A DNA stretch of 64,000 nt from Rhodobiaceae bacterium. Lineage in GTDB: Bacteria > Pseudomonadota > Alphaproteobacteria > Rhizobiales > Tepidamorphaceae. Location of the stretch: assembly GCA_020637985.1 (NCBI GenBank), contig JACKJK010000010.1:1-64000 (forward strand). Direction: 5' to 3'. The notes below the pieces were generated by a model. That model made no database searches. It was given only the letters and a program-made list of their open reading frames with translations, and had not been told where the DNA came from. The position numbers and the translations under genes were made by a program. Shown here in pieces: positions 16,539 to 24,321 of the stretch. The stretch's first letter is position 1, and each line of letters starts with the position of its first letter.

Positions 16539-17482
16539 TCGCCCGCCCGATCGACTGGACGCTGGCGATTGCCGTCTCGCTCGGCGTGCATGGCGCGATC
16601 GCGACAATGTACTGGAGCGCGCGGGCGCCCGTGCCGTTGGAGGTCGAGGGGCGTGCCGGGAGCCTGACGATCGTCGATGGCGGTCTGGTGAATTCGGTTG
16701 CCAGCGAAGGGGCGCAGGCGGTGGAGCCGGCGACGGTCCGGGCGGTGGAAGCGCAATCGGCAAAGGCTTCCGATGCACAGGTCGCACACCGGGTCGAGGC
16801 GCAGTCCACAATGCCAGTGCCAGTGGACCGGCAACGGCCGGCCGAGAGCGTCAGTGCCGTGTCGGTGGATGCGGTCACGGCAACAACGAGAACCGATGCG
16901 GTCGCTCCCGTGGTTGCCGATAGCGTGACGCCGGCGTCGGTGGAGGCGGTGAGCGTGGCCGCGCCAGTCGCGATTGCGCGCACCGTCGAACCCGACGCGG
17001 GACGGGCCGCAACCGTGGACGTGGTGGAGCCAGCCGCGAAGGCAACGCAGCCGCCTGTCGAGCAGGTGAGACCCGAAACGCGGACCGAGCGCAAGCCGGC
17101 GTCGTCGCGCAGCGACACGGCAGGCACGCGCACACGCGGCGAGCAGCGCGCGGCGCAGGCCGGCGATGGTGGCCGGTCGGCGTCCGGCGCGGCAGGCCGG
17201 GCTGCTGAATCGAGTTATGCGAGCCGGGTGGTGGCGCGGTTGCAGCGTGCCAAGCGAAGCCCGCGGGGCACTCGGGCCGGGGGAACGGTGCGGGTGCGTT
17301 TCACGCTTGATCGATCGGGGCGCGTCGTTTCCGCCAGCCTCGCGAAGCGGTCCGGATCGGCTGTCCTGGACAGTGAGGCGCTGGCGCTGGTCAGGCGCGC
17401 GGCTCCGTTCCCACCGTTTCCAGCCGCGATCTCCAAGGCGCGGCTGACCTACACCGTGCCGCTGACGTACAGGCCGCGCTAG
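16535..17482 (+). CDS. TonB-family energy transducer
   Basis: 315 residues. N-terminal anchor (WTLAIAVSLGVHGAIATMYW, with the SxxxH-type motif of TonB as SLGVH), a long Val/Ala/Glu-rich low-complexity linker (about residues 40-210) in place of the usual Pro-rich spacer, and a C-terminal TonB domain starting near YASRVVARLQRAKRS with GGTVRVRFTLDRSGRVVSA and ending LTYTVPLTYRPR. It would transmit energy from the ExbB/ExbD complex to an outer-membrane partner. No TonB-dependent receptor gene is in the window, so the cargo is unknown. Last gene of the operon. Confidence 0.9.
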   Translation: MIARPIDWTLAIAVSLGVHGAIATMYWSARAPVPLEVEGRAGSLTIVDGGLVNSVASEGAQAVEPATVRAVEAQSAKASDAQVAHRVEAQSTMPVPVDRQRPAESVSAVSVDAVTATTRTDAVAPVVADSVTPASVEAVSVAAPVAIARTVEPDAGRAATVDVVEPAAKATQPPVEQVRPETRTERKPASSRSDTAGTRTRGEQRAAQAGDGGRSASGAAGRAAESSYASRVVARLQRAKRSPRGTRAGGTVRVRFTLDRSGRVVSASLAKRSGSAVLDSEALALVRRAAPFPPFPAAISKARLTYTVPLTYRPR

Positions 17483-17488
17483 GATGCG

Positions 17489-18034
17489 CTAGAGTTCGAC
17501 GACGTCGGGGTCGCGTGGGCGTTCATCAGCGATAAATCCGAATTCGTCATTCGTGGCGGACATACCGAGCGCGGACTCCCAGAACCGCGTGCGCGGTTCC
17601 GGCCCGAAATAGCTGCGTGTGCGCACGAAGGAGCGGGGAACCATCAGCGTCCAGTAGATGCGATCGATGAGCGTCTTGGTCGAGAAGGGCTTGCAGATGA
17701 GTTCGTGCACGCCGAGGCGGGCAATGGACTCGATCCCGCTCTTGCTGACCGAACTGACGACAAAGAGAATCGGGATGTGATTGACGGGGCGGGCCTTGTG
17801 CCGGCGTATGAGCTTGACGACCTTGGCCCCGGAAATGTCGGTAAGCCGTTCGGCGATGATGACCATATCCGGCAGCAGGTTCTCGATCGTGTGCATGGCT
17901 TCACGACCGGTGTGCGCAAAATGGATATCGGTCGCGCCAAATGCGCGAAGCATGGAGGCGATCTGGCGTCGATCCCAGGGATTGCCTTCCACGACGAGCA
18001 ACCGATAGTGCGTAAGCCTGATATTCTCGATCAT
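17489..18034 (-). CDS. CheY-like receiver protein with degenerate phosphorylation site
   Basis: 181 residues: a receiver domain (about 10-130) plus a C-terminal tail containing RSFVRTRSYFGPEPR, a tail typical of a widespread alphaproteobacterial receiver family. The conserved Lys survives (HELICKPFS) and the Ser/Thr switch position is Ser (VVSSVSK). However, the acidic pair that binds magnesium is VEGN rather than V-D-D-N, and the residue aligned with the phospho-Asp in PDMVIIAERLTD is Ala. It probably does not undergo normal Asp phosphorylation and may act as a pseudo-receiver adaptor. Convergent with the TonB gene. Confidence 0.8.
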   Translation of the reverse strand: MIENIRLTHYRLLVVEGNPWDRRQIASMLRAFGATDIHFAHTGREAMHTIENLLPDMVIIAERLTDISGAKVVKLIRRHKARPVNHIPILFVVSSVSKSGIESIARLGVHELICKPFSTKTLIDRIYWTLMVPRSFVRTRSYFGPEPRTRFWESALGMSATNDEFGFIADERPRDPDVVEL

Positions 18035-18137
18035 CGGCGGCTTCGAATTTCTTGCGTTCTTTGGCCTTCCTGCCTGCGCAGCGACTAGACACGCGAGCCT
18101 AACGAGAGTTACCCAGCAAAACCGAACGCTAGGTTAA

Positions 18138-19184
18138 CTACGGGCGGCCCAGTCGATCAGTGCTGACCGGACGTGTTCGCGCCGCGCATAGATAGATTGC
18201 GGCCAGTCCCGCAAGGACTGGGCTTGCGGCGAGCAGGGCGGAGAACGGGAAACGAACCGCGAGCACGGCGAGGCCGGCGAACAGGACGTTTGCGGCCAAG
18301 GCGCGGACCGTGACCCAGAGGTGGGATTTCCCGCCGCGACGGGCGCGCTGGTAGAGATGCTCGGAATGCGCATCGAACACGCTAGCGCCGCGCAAGAGAC
18401 GCGACAGCAGCGTGAAGGTGGCATCGAAGACGAAGTAGAGCGGCAGGATCAGCGCCGGCACGGCATGCCCCGCGTATGCCAGCGCCAGCAGCAGCCAGGC
18501 GAGCAGGTAGCCGAGCGGTATCGATCCGACATCGCCGAGGAAGACCCGGGCCGGCGGCCAGTTGCGCGGCAGGAACGCGAGTGCGCCCGCAGCAAGCCCT
18601 GCTGCAAGCGGCGGCGCGACGGCGAAAGCCGCCGGCATACCCGCCAGCGCCAGCACGAGAAGGGCGCCGGCCGCCGCGGTCACGGCTTGCCCGGCGGCGA
18701 GGGCGTCGAGACCGTCCATGAAGTTGTAGAGGTTGACAAACCAGACCCAGGCGAACGCGATGGCGATGCGCTCGGCGGCGACCGGCACCGCTTCGGGCAA
18801 TATCCGCAGGCTGTCCGGGAGCAGTGCGAGCGGCAACACCACCGCCAGCGCCTGCGCCGCGAGGCGTAGCGCGACCGGCTGCGGCGAGCGGTCGTCTCGC
18901 CAGGAGACGAACGCCAGCAGGACGAAACCGGCAAGGGCTGCCCAGCCCGCCGCGCCGGTGGCCATCAGCAGGTTGAGTTCCGCCCAGGCGACCGCAAGCG
19001 GCGCGACGATGGCAAGTCCGCCGCCGCGCGGTGTCGGCATCTCGTGGTTGGAACGTTCGCCTGGCTCGTCGAGCATCCTTGAGCGCACCAGCCTGCGGAT
19101 CAGCGGGGGCAGCAGCATCCAGGTCGCGGCCGCGCAGAACAGCGCGGTGACAAGGGCCGGCAGCAGGTTCGCCCCGATGATCAT
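18138..19184 (-). CDS. polyprenyl-phosphate glycosyl-1-phosphate transferase (WecA/MraY superfamily)
   Basis: 348-residue polytopic enzyme that would load a sugar-1-phosphate onto undecaprenyl phosphate, the first step of a surface glycan. Family motifs are ERSNHEMPTPRGGGLAI, the magnesium/substrate motifs VNLYNFMDGLDALAAG and VFLGDVGSIPLGYLL, and the cytosolic His motif region DAHSEHLYQRARRGG. About eleven membrane helices. The Met opening MIIGANLLPALVT was chosen because the N-terminal extension to 19235 is not membrane-like. No other O-antigen or capsule genes adjoin it. Confidence 0.87.
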   Translation of the reverse strand: MIIGANLLPALVTALFCAAATWMLLPPLIRRLVRSRMLDEPGERSNHEMPTPRGGGLAIVAPLAVAWAELNLLMATGAAGWAALAGFVLLAFVSWRDDRSPQPVALRLAAQALAVVLPLALLPDSLRILPEAVPVAAERIAIAFAWVWFVNLYNFMDGLDALAAGQAVTAAAGALLVLALAGMPAAFAVAPPLAAGLAAGALAFLPRNWPPARVFLGDVGSIPLGYLLAWLLLALAYAGHAVPALILPLYFVFDATFTLLSRLLRGASVFDAHSEHLYQRARRGGKSHLWVTVRALAANVLFAGLAVLAVRFPFSALLAASPVLAGLAAIYLCAARTRPVSTDRLGRP

Positions 19185-19340
19185 GTGGCGCGTCCGGTCC
19201 GCGACGGCGGCTGTGTATGCACAAGGCAAGCGCATGGCATGAATGCGAAATGCGGCGTTGCCGACGGCGCATTGATATGGTTCGCAGATAGTCCGACCAT
19301 ACGTCCCTGAATCCCGAAGTCAGAAAAGGCCGGTCCGCGC

Positions 19341-20321
19341 GTGAACCCGATCCTCGGTGTGATCCTCAAACTGGCGTCGGCCCTACTCTTCACGGTCATG
19401 TCGACACTTATCAAGTGGCTCGGCGAGGCGGTGCCGACCGGGGAGGTGGTTTTCGCGCGCTCCATCTTCGCGCTGATCCCGATCTTCGCGTACCTGTCCT
19501 GGCGACTCGCCGGCGAACGGCGCGCGGCCGGGCAGGGGGCGCCCTCGGCCGCAGACATCGCCCGCAGCTTCGCCGCCGCGGTGCACACCAAACGCCCGTT
19601 CGGCCACCTGTGGCGCGGCCTGCTGGGCGGCAGCGCCATGGCGCTGTCGTTCAGTGCCATCCGCCTGCTGCCGCTGACGGATGCTGTCACCATCAGCTAT
19701 GCCGCACCGCTGATCACCGTGCTGCTGGCGCCCTTCGTGCTGCAGGAACGCGTCGGCATCTACCGCCTGTCGGCGGTGTTCATCGGTTTTGCCGGCGTGG
19801 TGATGGTGCTGTCGCCGCACCTGTTTTCCGGCGAGCAGCAGCGCGGCGACGGTGCGTTGCTCGGTGCCATGCTGGCGCTGGGTTCCGCGTTCTGCGTGTC
19901 GTTCGCCATGCTGCAGGTGCGCAAGCTGACGCAAACGGAAAGCACGATGTCGATCACCTTCTACTTCGCCATGACCTGCACCATGTTCGGACTGTCCACG
20001 GCGCCTTTCGGCTGGGTCATGCCGCCGCCGGTCATCGCGGTGACGCTGGTGCTGGTCGGCATCCTCGGCGGCACGGCACAGATCCTGCTGACGGAGAGCT
20101 ACCGCCATGCGCCGGCCTCGCTGATCGCGCCGTTCGACTACACCTCGATGCTGTGGGCGCTGCTGCTGGGCTTCGTCGTGTTCGGGGACGTTCCGCAGGC
20201 GATCGTCTTCGCGGGGGCGGCGATCATCGTCGCGTCGGGCCTGTTCGTGCTCTACCGCGAGCGCAAGCTGGGGCTGGAGCGGGCGCGCCAGCGCAAGGCG
20301 GGCGGCGTGCCGCTGTCGTGA
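19341..20321 (+). CDS. DMT-family (EamA) transporter
   Basis: 326-residue drug/metabolite transporter with two EamA repeats of about five helices each. The first spans residues 1-145 (including FSAIRLLPLTDAVTISYAAP) and the second about 165-310 (including HAPASLIAPFDYTSMLWA). It begins with GTG. The basic C-terminal tail after LYRERKL is cytosolic. Members export or import amino acids and other small solutes; the substrate is unknown. Convergent with a stand-alone Lrp-type ligand-binding protein gene. Confidence 0.9.
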   Translation: MNPILGVILKLASALLFTVMSTLIKWLGEAVPTGEVVFARSIFALIPIFAYLSWRLAGERRAAGQGAPSAADIARSFAAAVHTKRPFGHLWRGLLGGSAMALSFSAIRLLPLTDAVTISYAAPLITVLLAPFVLQERVGIYRLSAVFIGFAGVVMVLSPHLFSGEQQRGDGALLGAMLALGSAFCVSFAMLQVRKLTQTESTMSITFYFAMTCTMFGLSTAPFGWVMPPPVIAVTLVLVGILGGTAQILLTESYRHAPASLIAPFDYTSMLWALLLGFVVFGDVPQAIVFAGAAIIVASGLFVLYRERKLGLERARQRKAGGVPLS

Positions 20322-20341
20322 GCGCTCCGGGCAGGTGCGGT

Positions 20342-20578
20342 TCAGAACGCCTTGAAGGTGATGATGGTGCGAGTGTCGCGGATGCCGTCGATGGCGTGCA
20401 CGTTCTGGTTCACGAAGTGGCCGATGTCGGTTCCCGTCTCGACGTAGACCTTGACGAGCAGGTCGTGGTCGCCGGCGATGGAGTAGATCTCGGAGGCGAT
20501 CTCGGCGTTGGCGATGGCGTTGGCGACATCGTAGGCCTTGCCGAGTTGGCACTTGATCAGCACGAAGAACGGGGTCAT
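20342..20578 (-). CDS. stand-alone Lrp/AsnC ligand-binding (RAM) domain protein
   Basis: 78 residues covering only the alpha-beta RAM domain of Lrp/AsnC regulators, without a DNA-binding helix-turn-helix. The core is CQLGKAYDVANAI, GDHDLLVKVYVE and TRTIITFKAF. Such proteins form oligomers and bind amino acids; they may sense rather than bind DNA directly. The start is at the edge of the domain and the length is the normal one for stand-alone members. It could modulate a full-length Lrp; no target is evident nearby. Confidence 0.85.
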   Translation of the reverse strand: MTPFFVLIKCQLGKAYDVANAIANAEIASEIYSIAGDHDLLVKVYVETGTDIGHFVNQNVHAIDGIRDTRTIITFKAF

Positions 20579-20665
20579 CGGTCGGGCTCCGGGGCAAGGC
20601 TGCTGGATTTGTCGTCAGGGCCCGAATGTTTCACAGCCGGTGTGCAAAGGGCAAGTGCGCCGCCC

Positions 20666-20694
20666 TTGCAACATCGGCCGCCGGTGCATAGTTT
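20666..20694 (+). promoter_or_regulatory. candidate sigma-70-type promoter of the thi operon
   Basis: A TTGCAA -35 element (20666-20671) is spaced 17 bp from TAGTTT (20689-20694). This places transcription start near 20701, just before the TPP aptamer. The match is partial, so this is a reasoned guess. Confidence 0.4.
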
Positions 20695-20702
20695 TCGCGT
20701 CG

Positions 20703-20798
20703 ATCGTTGGGGTGTCGCGCGAGTCGGGCGACTGAGAGGCGGGGCGTGCCCGTCAACCCATTGAACCTGATCCGGATCGTGCCGGCGGAGGGAACGAT
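20703..20798 (+). promoter_or_regulatory. TPP riboswitch (THI element)
   Basis: The conserved parts of the thiamine-pyrophosphate aptamer are present in order. The P2/J region opens with GGGGTGTCGCGCGAG and ends in ACTGAGAGG (20731-20739). The 3' part has CCCATTGAACCTGATCCGGA (20757-20776) followed by GTGCCGGCGGAGGGA, the nearly invariant thi box. It lies 45 bp before thiM. With no clear terminator helix after it, control is probably at translation initiation of thiM: high TPP should repress. Confidence 0.95.
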
Positions 20799-20842
20799 AT
20801 GCAGTGTTCGCGGATGCAACTCATTCGGCGCGGGTGGCCGGC

Positions 20843-21628
20843 ATGACGACCGACACGCCGCCCGAGGGCCTGGAACTCGTCACGGCAGCCAGCGAGGCGC
20901 TCGCCGTGCTGCGCGAGCGCTCGCCGCGCGTCCATGTCATCACCAACACCGTGGCCCAGCCGCTTGCGGCCAACCTGCTTGTGGCCGCCGGCGCGATCCC
21001 CTCGATGACCGTGTCGGCGGAAGAGGTGCCCGATTTCGTGGCGCGCGCGGACGCACTCGCCGTCAACCTCGGCACGCTCGATGGCGAGCGGCGCAGCGCA
21101 ATCTCCGGCGCGCTCGACGTGGCGGCCGAGGAGGGTGTCGCCTGGGTGCTTGATCCCGTCTTCGTCGATGTCTCGCCGACACGGCTTGCCTTTGCCCGCG
21201 AAATCCTCGTCCGCGAACCGTGGGTGCTGCGCGGCAACCCGGCGGAGATCGCCGCACTGTCGGGCGCAGACGACTATGCGCCCGAGGTGGCGGATCGTCT
21301 GGCGATGGAGGTCGTCAGCGTTGTCGTGGCGACGGGGCCCAGCGACCTTGCGACCAACGGTACGCGGCGCGCCGAGATCCGCAACGGCAGCCCGATGCTG
21401 GCGCAGGTGAGCGGCACCGGGTGTGCCGGCACGGCGCTGACCGGCGCGTTCCTGGCGGTGACCAACGACCCATTGGTCGCTGCCGTCGCCGCGCTTCTCA
21501 TGATGGGCATTGCGGCGGAAAACGCCGTGCAGAGCGCCGAGGGACCGGGCAGCTTCGCCTGGCGGCTGATCGATGCCGTGCACGCGCTGTCGCCAGCCGA
21601 CATCGTGCGTCGCGCGCGCCTGGTGTGA
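20843..21628 (+). CDS. thiM: hydroxyethylthiazole kinase ThiM
   Basis: 261-residue ribokinase-like enzyme that phosphorylates 4-methyl-5-(2-hydroxyethyl)thiazole, the salvage entry to the thiazole half of thiamine. Markers are VHVITNTVAQPLAANLLVAAG, the thiazole-binding AVNLGTLDGER, WVLDPVFVDVSPTR and the C-terminal anion-hole motif VSGTGCAGTALTGAFLA. The ATG at 20843 is preferred; an in-frame GTG at 20804 lies just past the riboswitch aptamer. First gene of the riboswitch-controlled set thiM-thiE-thiD and a TRAP binding protein. Confidence 0.95.
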   Translation: MTTDTPPEGLELVTAASEALAVLRERSPRVHVITNTVAQPLAANLLVAAGAIPSMTVSAEEVPDFVARADALAVNLGTLDGERRSAISGALDVAAEEGVAWVLDPVFVDVSPTRLAFAREILVREPWVLRGNPAEIAALSGADDYAPEVADRLAMEVVSVVVATGPSDLATNGTRRAEIRNGSPMLAQVSGTGCAGTALTGAFLAVTNDPLVAAVAALLMMGIAAENAVQSAEGPGSFAWRLIDAVHALSPADIVRRARLV

Positions 21629-21694
21629 CGACGCGACCGTCCCACCCCGGCGACTGCGCCTGAACCGCCTACCTTTCCCGGAGAACCTGCCAGA

Positions 21695-22366
21695 ATGACC
21701 AAGACCTGTGACGTGCGTTTGTATGTGCTAGTCGATCCGGACGTTGCCGATGAACCCGATCTCGCCATGCTTGCGCGGCAGGCCGCCGCCGGAGGGGCGA
21801 CGCTGGTTCAGTTGCGCGACAAGCATGCCGATACGCGCAGCTTCGTGGCGCGGGCGCGCGCCGTCGGCGCAGCGCTCGCTGGCACTGGCGTTACCTTCGT
21901 CATCAACGACCGGGTTGACGTGGCGCTGGCTGCGGGGGCCGACGGGGTACATCTCGGCCAGGATGACATGAACCCGATCGACGCACGCGCGCTGCTCGGC
22001 CCTGACGCCGTCATCGGGCTGACCATCAAGAACGCCGAACACGTCGCAAGCGCAGCGCTGGAGGCCCTCGACTACCTGGCCGTCGGCGGCGTCTTCCCCA
22101 CGACCAGCAAGGACAACCCGGATGCGCCCGTCGGCCTCGACGGGCTTTCGCGCCTGGTCGCGGCAATCCGTGCGCGCGGGTTTGCCGGCCCGGTGTGCGC
22201 GATTGCCGGCATCACGCTGGAGCGGGCAGGCGCTGTCGTGGAGGCCGGCGCCGACGGGGTCTGCGTCGTGTCGGCGGTGATTTCCTCCGATGATCCGCAA
22301 GCGGCGGCACAGGCCCTGCGGGTGCGCGTCGATGCGGCCCTCGAAAGCCGGAAGGAACTGGCATGA
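21695..22366 (+). CDS. thiE: thiamine-phosphate synthase ThiE
   Basis: 223-residue TIM-barrel enzyme that joins HMP diphosphate and thiazole phosphate to form thiamine monophosphate. Motifs are LVQLRDKHADTRSFV (pyrophosphate and HMP binding), VTFVINDRVDVALAAGADGV, HLGQDDMNPIDAR, the thiazole-phosphate loop YLAVGGVFPTTSKDN and the C-terminal CAIAGITLERAGAVVEAGAD. Length and motif order are canonical. Its last codon overlaps thiD by 4 bp. Confidence 0.95.
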   Translation: MTKTCDVRLYVLVDPDVADEPDLAMLARQAAAGGATLVQLRDKHADTRSFVARARAVGAALAGTGVTFVINDRVDVALAAGADGVHLGQDDMNPIDARALLGPDAVIGLTIKNAEHVASAALEALDYLAVGGVFPTTSKDNPDAPVGLDGLSRLVAAIRARGFAGPVCAIAGITLERAGAVVEAGADGVCVVSAVISSDDPQAAAQALRVRVDAALESRKELA

Positions 22367-23175
22367 TCCCGATTGCCGTCACCATCGCGGGTTCGGATTC
22401 CGGCGGCGGCGCCGGCATCCAGGCGGACCTGAAGACCTTTTCCGCACTTGAAGTCTACGGCGCCTCGGTGATCGCGGCGCTGACGGCGCAGAACACGCGC
22501 GGGGTCAGCGGCGTCATGGATGTGCCGGCCGACTTCGTGCGCGCGCAGATCGACGCCGTCTACAGCGACCTCGACGTCGCGGCGACGAAGATCGGCATGC
22601 TGAGCGACCCGGCGACCATCCGTGCCGTCGCGGCGGGATTGCAGGCACACGGGGCAAGGAACATCGTGCTCGATCCAGTGATGGTGGCTGCCAGCGGCGA
22701 CCCGCTGCTGAAGCCGGAAGCCGTCGGCGTCATCCGCGACGAGCTGATGCCGCTTGCCGACGTGGTGACGCCGAACCTGCACGAGGCCGCGGTGCTGACC
22801 GGCGGGGAGGTGGCGCGTGACGTCGACGCCATGCTCGCGCAGGGGCAGGCACTGGTCGACGCGGGCGCGAAGGCCGTGATGGTCAAGGGCGGCCACCTGG
22901 AGGGCGACGCGCTCGACGTGCTGGTTGGCATGGGCGAACCACTCTTTTACCGCGCCCGGCGAATCGACAGCCAGAATACGCACGGCACCGGCTGCACCCT
23001 GTCGTCGGCGATTGCCGCGCGGCTTGCGCATGGTGATGCGCTCGGAGAGGCGATCGCAGCGGCCAAGGCCTATCTCACCGCCGCGATCGCGGCGTCGAAC
23101 CGGCTTCACGTCGGGCACGGGCATGGTCCGGTGCACCACTTTCACGCCCTGTGGCGGAACGGAGAAGGATCATGA
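22363..23175 (+). CDS. thiD: bifunctional hydroxymethylpyrimidine kinase / HMP-phosphate kinase ThiD
   Basis: 270-residue ribokinase-fold enzyme phosphorylating HMP to HMP-P and HMP-PP. Motifs: TIAGSDSGGGAGIQADLKTF at the N-terminus, AALTAQNTRGVSG, VLDPVMVAASGDPLL, DVVTPNLHEAAVLTG and the anion-hole sequence QNTHGTGCTLSSAIAA. With ThiM and ThiE it gives a complete salvage route from thiazole and HMP to thiamine phosphate. No thiC or thiG is in the window, so de novo synthesis cannot be judged. Overlaps thiE and the TRAP gene by 4 and 4 bp. Confidence 0.95.
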   Translation: MIPIAVTIAGSDSGGGAGIQADLKTFSALEVYGASVIAALTAQNTRGVSGVMDVPADFVRAQIDAVYSDLDVAATKIGMLSDPATIRAVAAGLQAHGARNIVLDPVMVAASGDPLLKPEAVGVIRDELMPLADVVTPNLHEAAVLTGGEVARDVDAMLAQGQALVDAGAKAVMVKGGHLEGDALDVLVGMGEPLFYRARRIDSQNTHGTGCTLSSAIAARLAHGDALGEAIAAAKAYLTAAIAASNRLHVGHGHGPVHHFHALWRNGEGS

Positions 23176-24278
23176 GCAGGCTTTCGCGGCGCCGCTTCCT
23201 GGCGACCGGCGCAACCGGCGCGGGGGCGCTCGGCGCCGGGGCACTTGGTGCCGGGGCTCTGGCAACACCGAATGTCGCGCGTGCCGAGACGGCGCGCGAG
23301 TGGCGGATGGTGACGTCGTGGCCGAAGAACCTGCCGGGGCCGGGCGTCACGGCGCAGCGGCTTGCGCAACGCATCACGACGGCCAGCAACGGTGCGCTCA
23401 CGGTCAAGGTCCATGCGGCCGGCGAGATCGTGCCGGCGCTGGAGGTGTTCGATGCGGTGCAGTCGGGCACCGCGCAGATGGCGCACACGGCAAGCTTCTT
23501 CTGGCAGGGCCGGTTCGCGGCGGCGCCGTTCTTCACCGCGGTCCCCTTCGGGCTTACGGCACCGGAACATGCCGCCTGGATCCTGCACGGCGGCGGCCAG
23601 GCGCTGTGGGACGAGCTCTATGCACCGGCCGGCGTGCGCGCCTTCATGGCCGGCAACACCGGCATGCAGATGGGCGGATGGTTCACGCGCGAGATCCATT
23701 CGCTCGACGACATCAAGGGCCTGAAGATGCGCATGCCGGGGCTCGGCGGGGCGATCCTGCGCAAGCTCGGCGGGGCATCGGTGGCACTGCCGCCGGGCGA
23801 GATCTTCCAGGCGCTGCAATCGGGCGTCGTCGACGCGGCGGAATTCCTCGGGCCATGGTCGGACATGGCGCAGGGCTTCTACCGGGTGGCGCCCTACTAC
23901 TACGCGCCGGGTTTCCACGAACCGAACGGCACCGGCGAATGCCTGGTCTCGGTTGCTGCCTTCGCGGAGTTGCCAGAGAACCTGCAGGCGGTGGTGGCGG
24001 ACTGCTGCGCTGCCGAGAACGCGTTTTCGGTGGCCGAGGCCGACTGGATGAACGGCGCGGCGCTCGACACACTGGTCAGGGAGCACGGCGTCAATCTGCG
24101 CAGCTTCCCGCAGGATGTTCTCGCCGCCGCGCGCTCAGCCGCCGAGGGCGTGCTCGACGAGGCGGCATCCGGCGACGAAATGTTCGCGAAAATCCTCGCG
24201 TCCTACCGGCAAGCTAAAACGCGGCTCGCCGGCTGGACAAAGACGGGCACCGTGTCGTTCCTCGAGGCGCGCGGCTAG
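23172..24278 (+). CDS. TRAP transporter solute-binding protein (DctP/TakP-type), riboswitch operon
   Basis: 368 residues. Tat-type signal with SRRRFLATG and a hydrophobic stretch built from three GAGAL repeats, cleaved near PNVARAET. The mature part matches the TakP-like TRAP receptor family, known mainly for 2-oxo acids and lactate: EWRMVTSWPKNLPGPG, and later AAEFLGPWSDMAQGFY with YYYAPGFHEPNG around the ligand/metal site. Its ATG overlaps the thiD stop (ATGA) and has GGAGAAGG upstream, so it is translated with the thi operon under the TPP riboswitch. No DctQ/DctM permease genes are present: an orphan receptor. Ligand unknown. Confidence 0.87.
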   Translation: MSRLSRRRFLATGATGAGALGAGALGAGALATPNVARAETAREWRMVTSWPKNLPGPGVTAQRLAQRITTASNGALTVKVHAAGEIVPALEVFDAVQSGTAQMAHTASFFWQGRFAAAPFFTAVPFGLTAPEHAAWILHGGGQALWDELYAPAGVRAFMAGNTGMQMGGWFTREIHSLDDIKGLKMRMPGLGGAILRKLGGASVALPPGEIFQALQSGVVDAAEFLGPWSDMAQGFYRVAPYYYAPGFHEPNGTGECLVSVAAFAELPENLQAVVADCCAAENAFSVAEADWMNGAALDTLVREHGVNLRSFPQDVLAAARSAAEGVLDEAASGDEMFAKILASYRQAKTRLAGWTKTGTVSFLEARG

Positions 24279-24296
24279 AGCGGCGTCGCGCCGCTC
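24278..24296. terminator. hairpin between the thi/TRAP operon and the FAH-family gene
   Basis: GAGCGGCG and CGCCGCTC form a perfect 8-bp stem with a 3-base loop, starting in the last base of the TRAP gene. A second small GC palindrome (24297-24306) follows at once. The position between convergent genes suggests a shared terminator; no T-tract. Confidence 0.6.
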
Positions 24297-24321
24297 CCCG
24301 CGGGGCTGCGGTCAGACGAAG

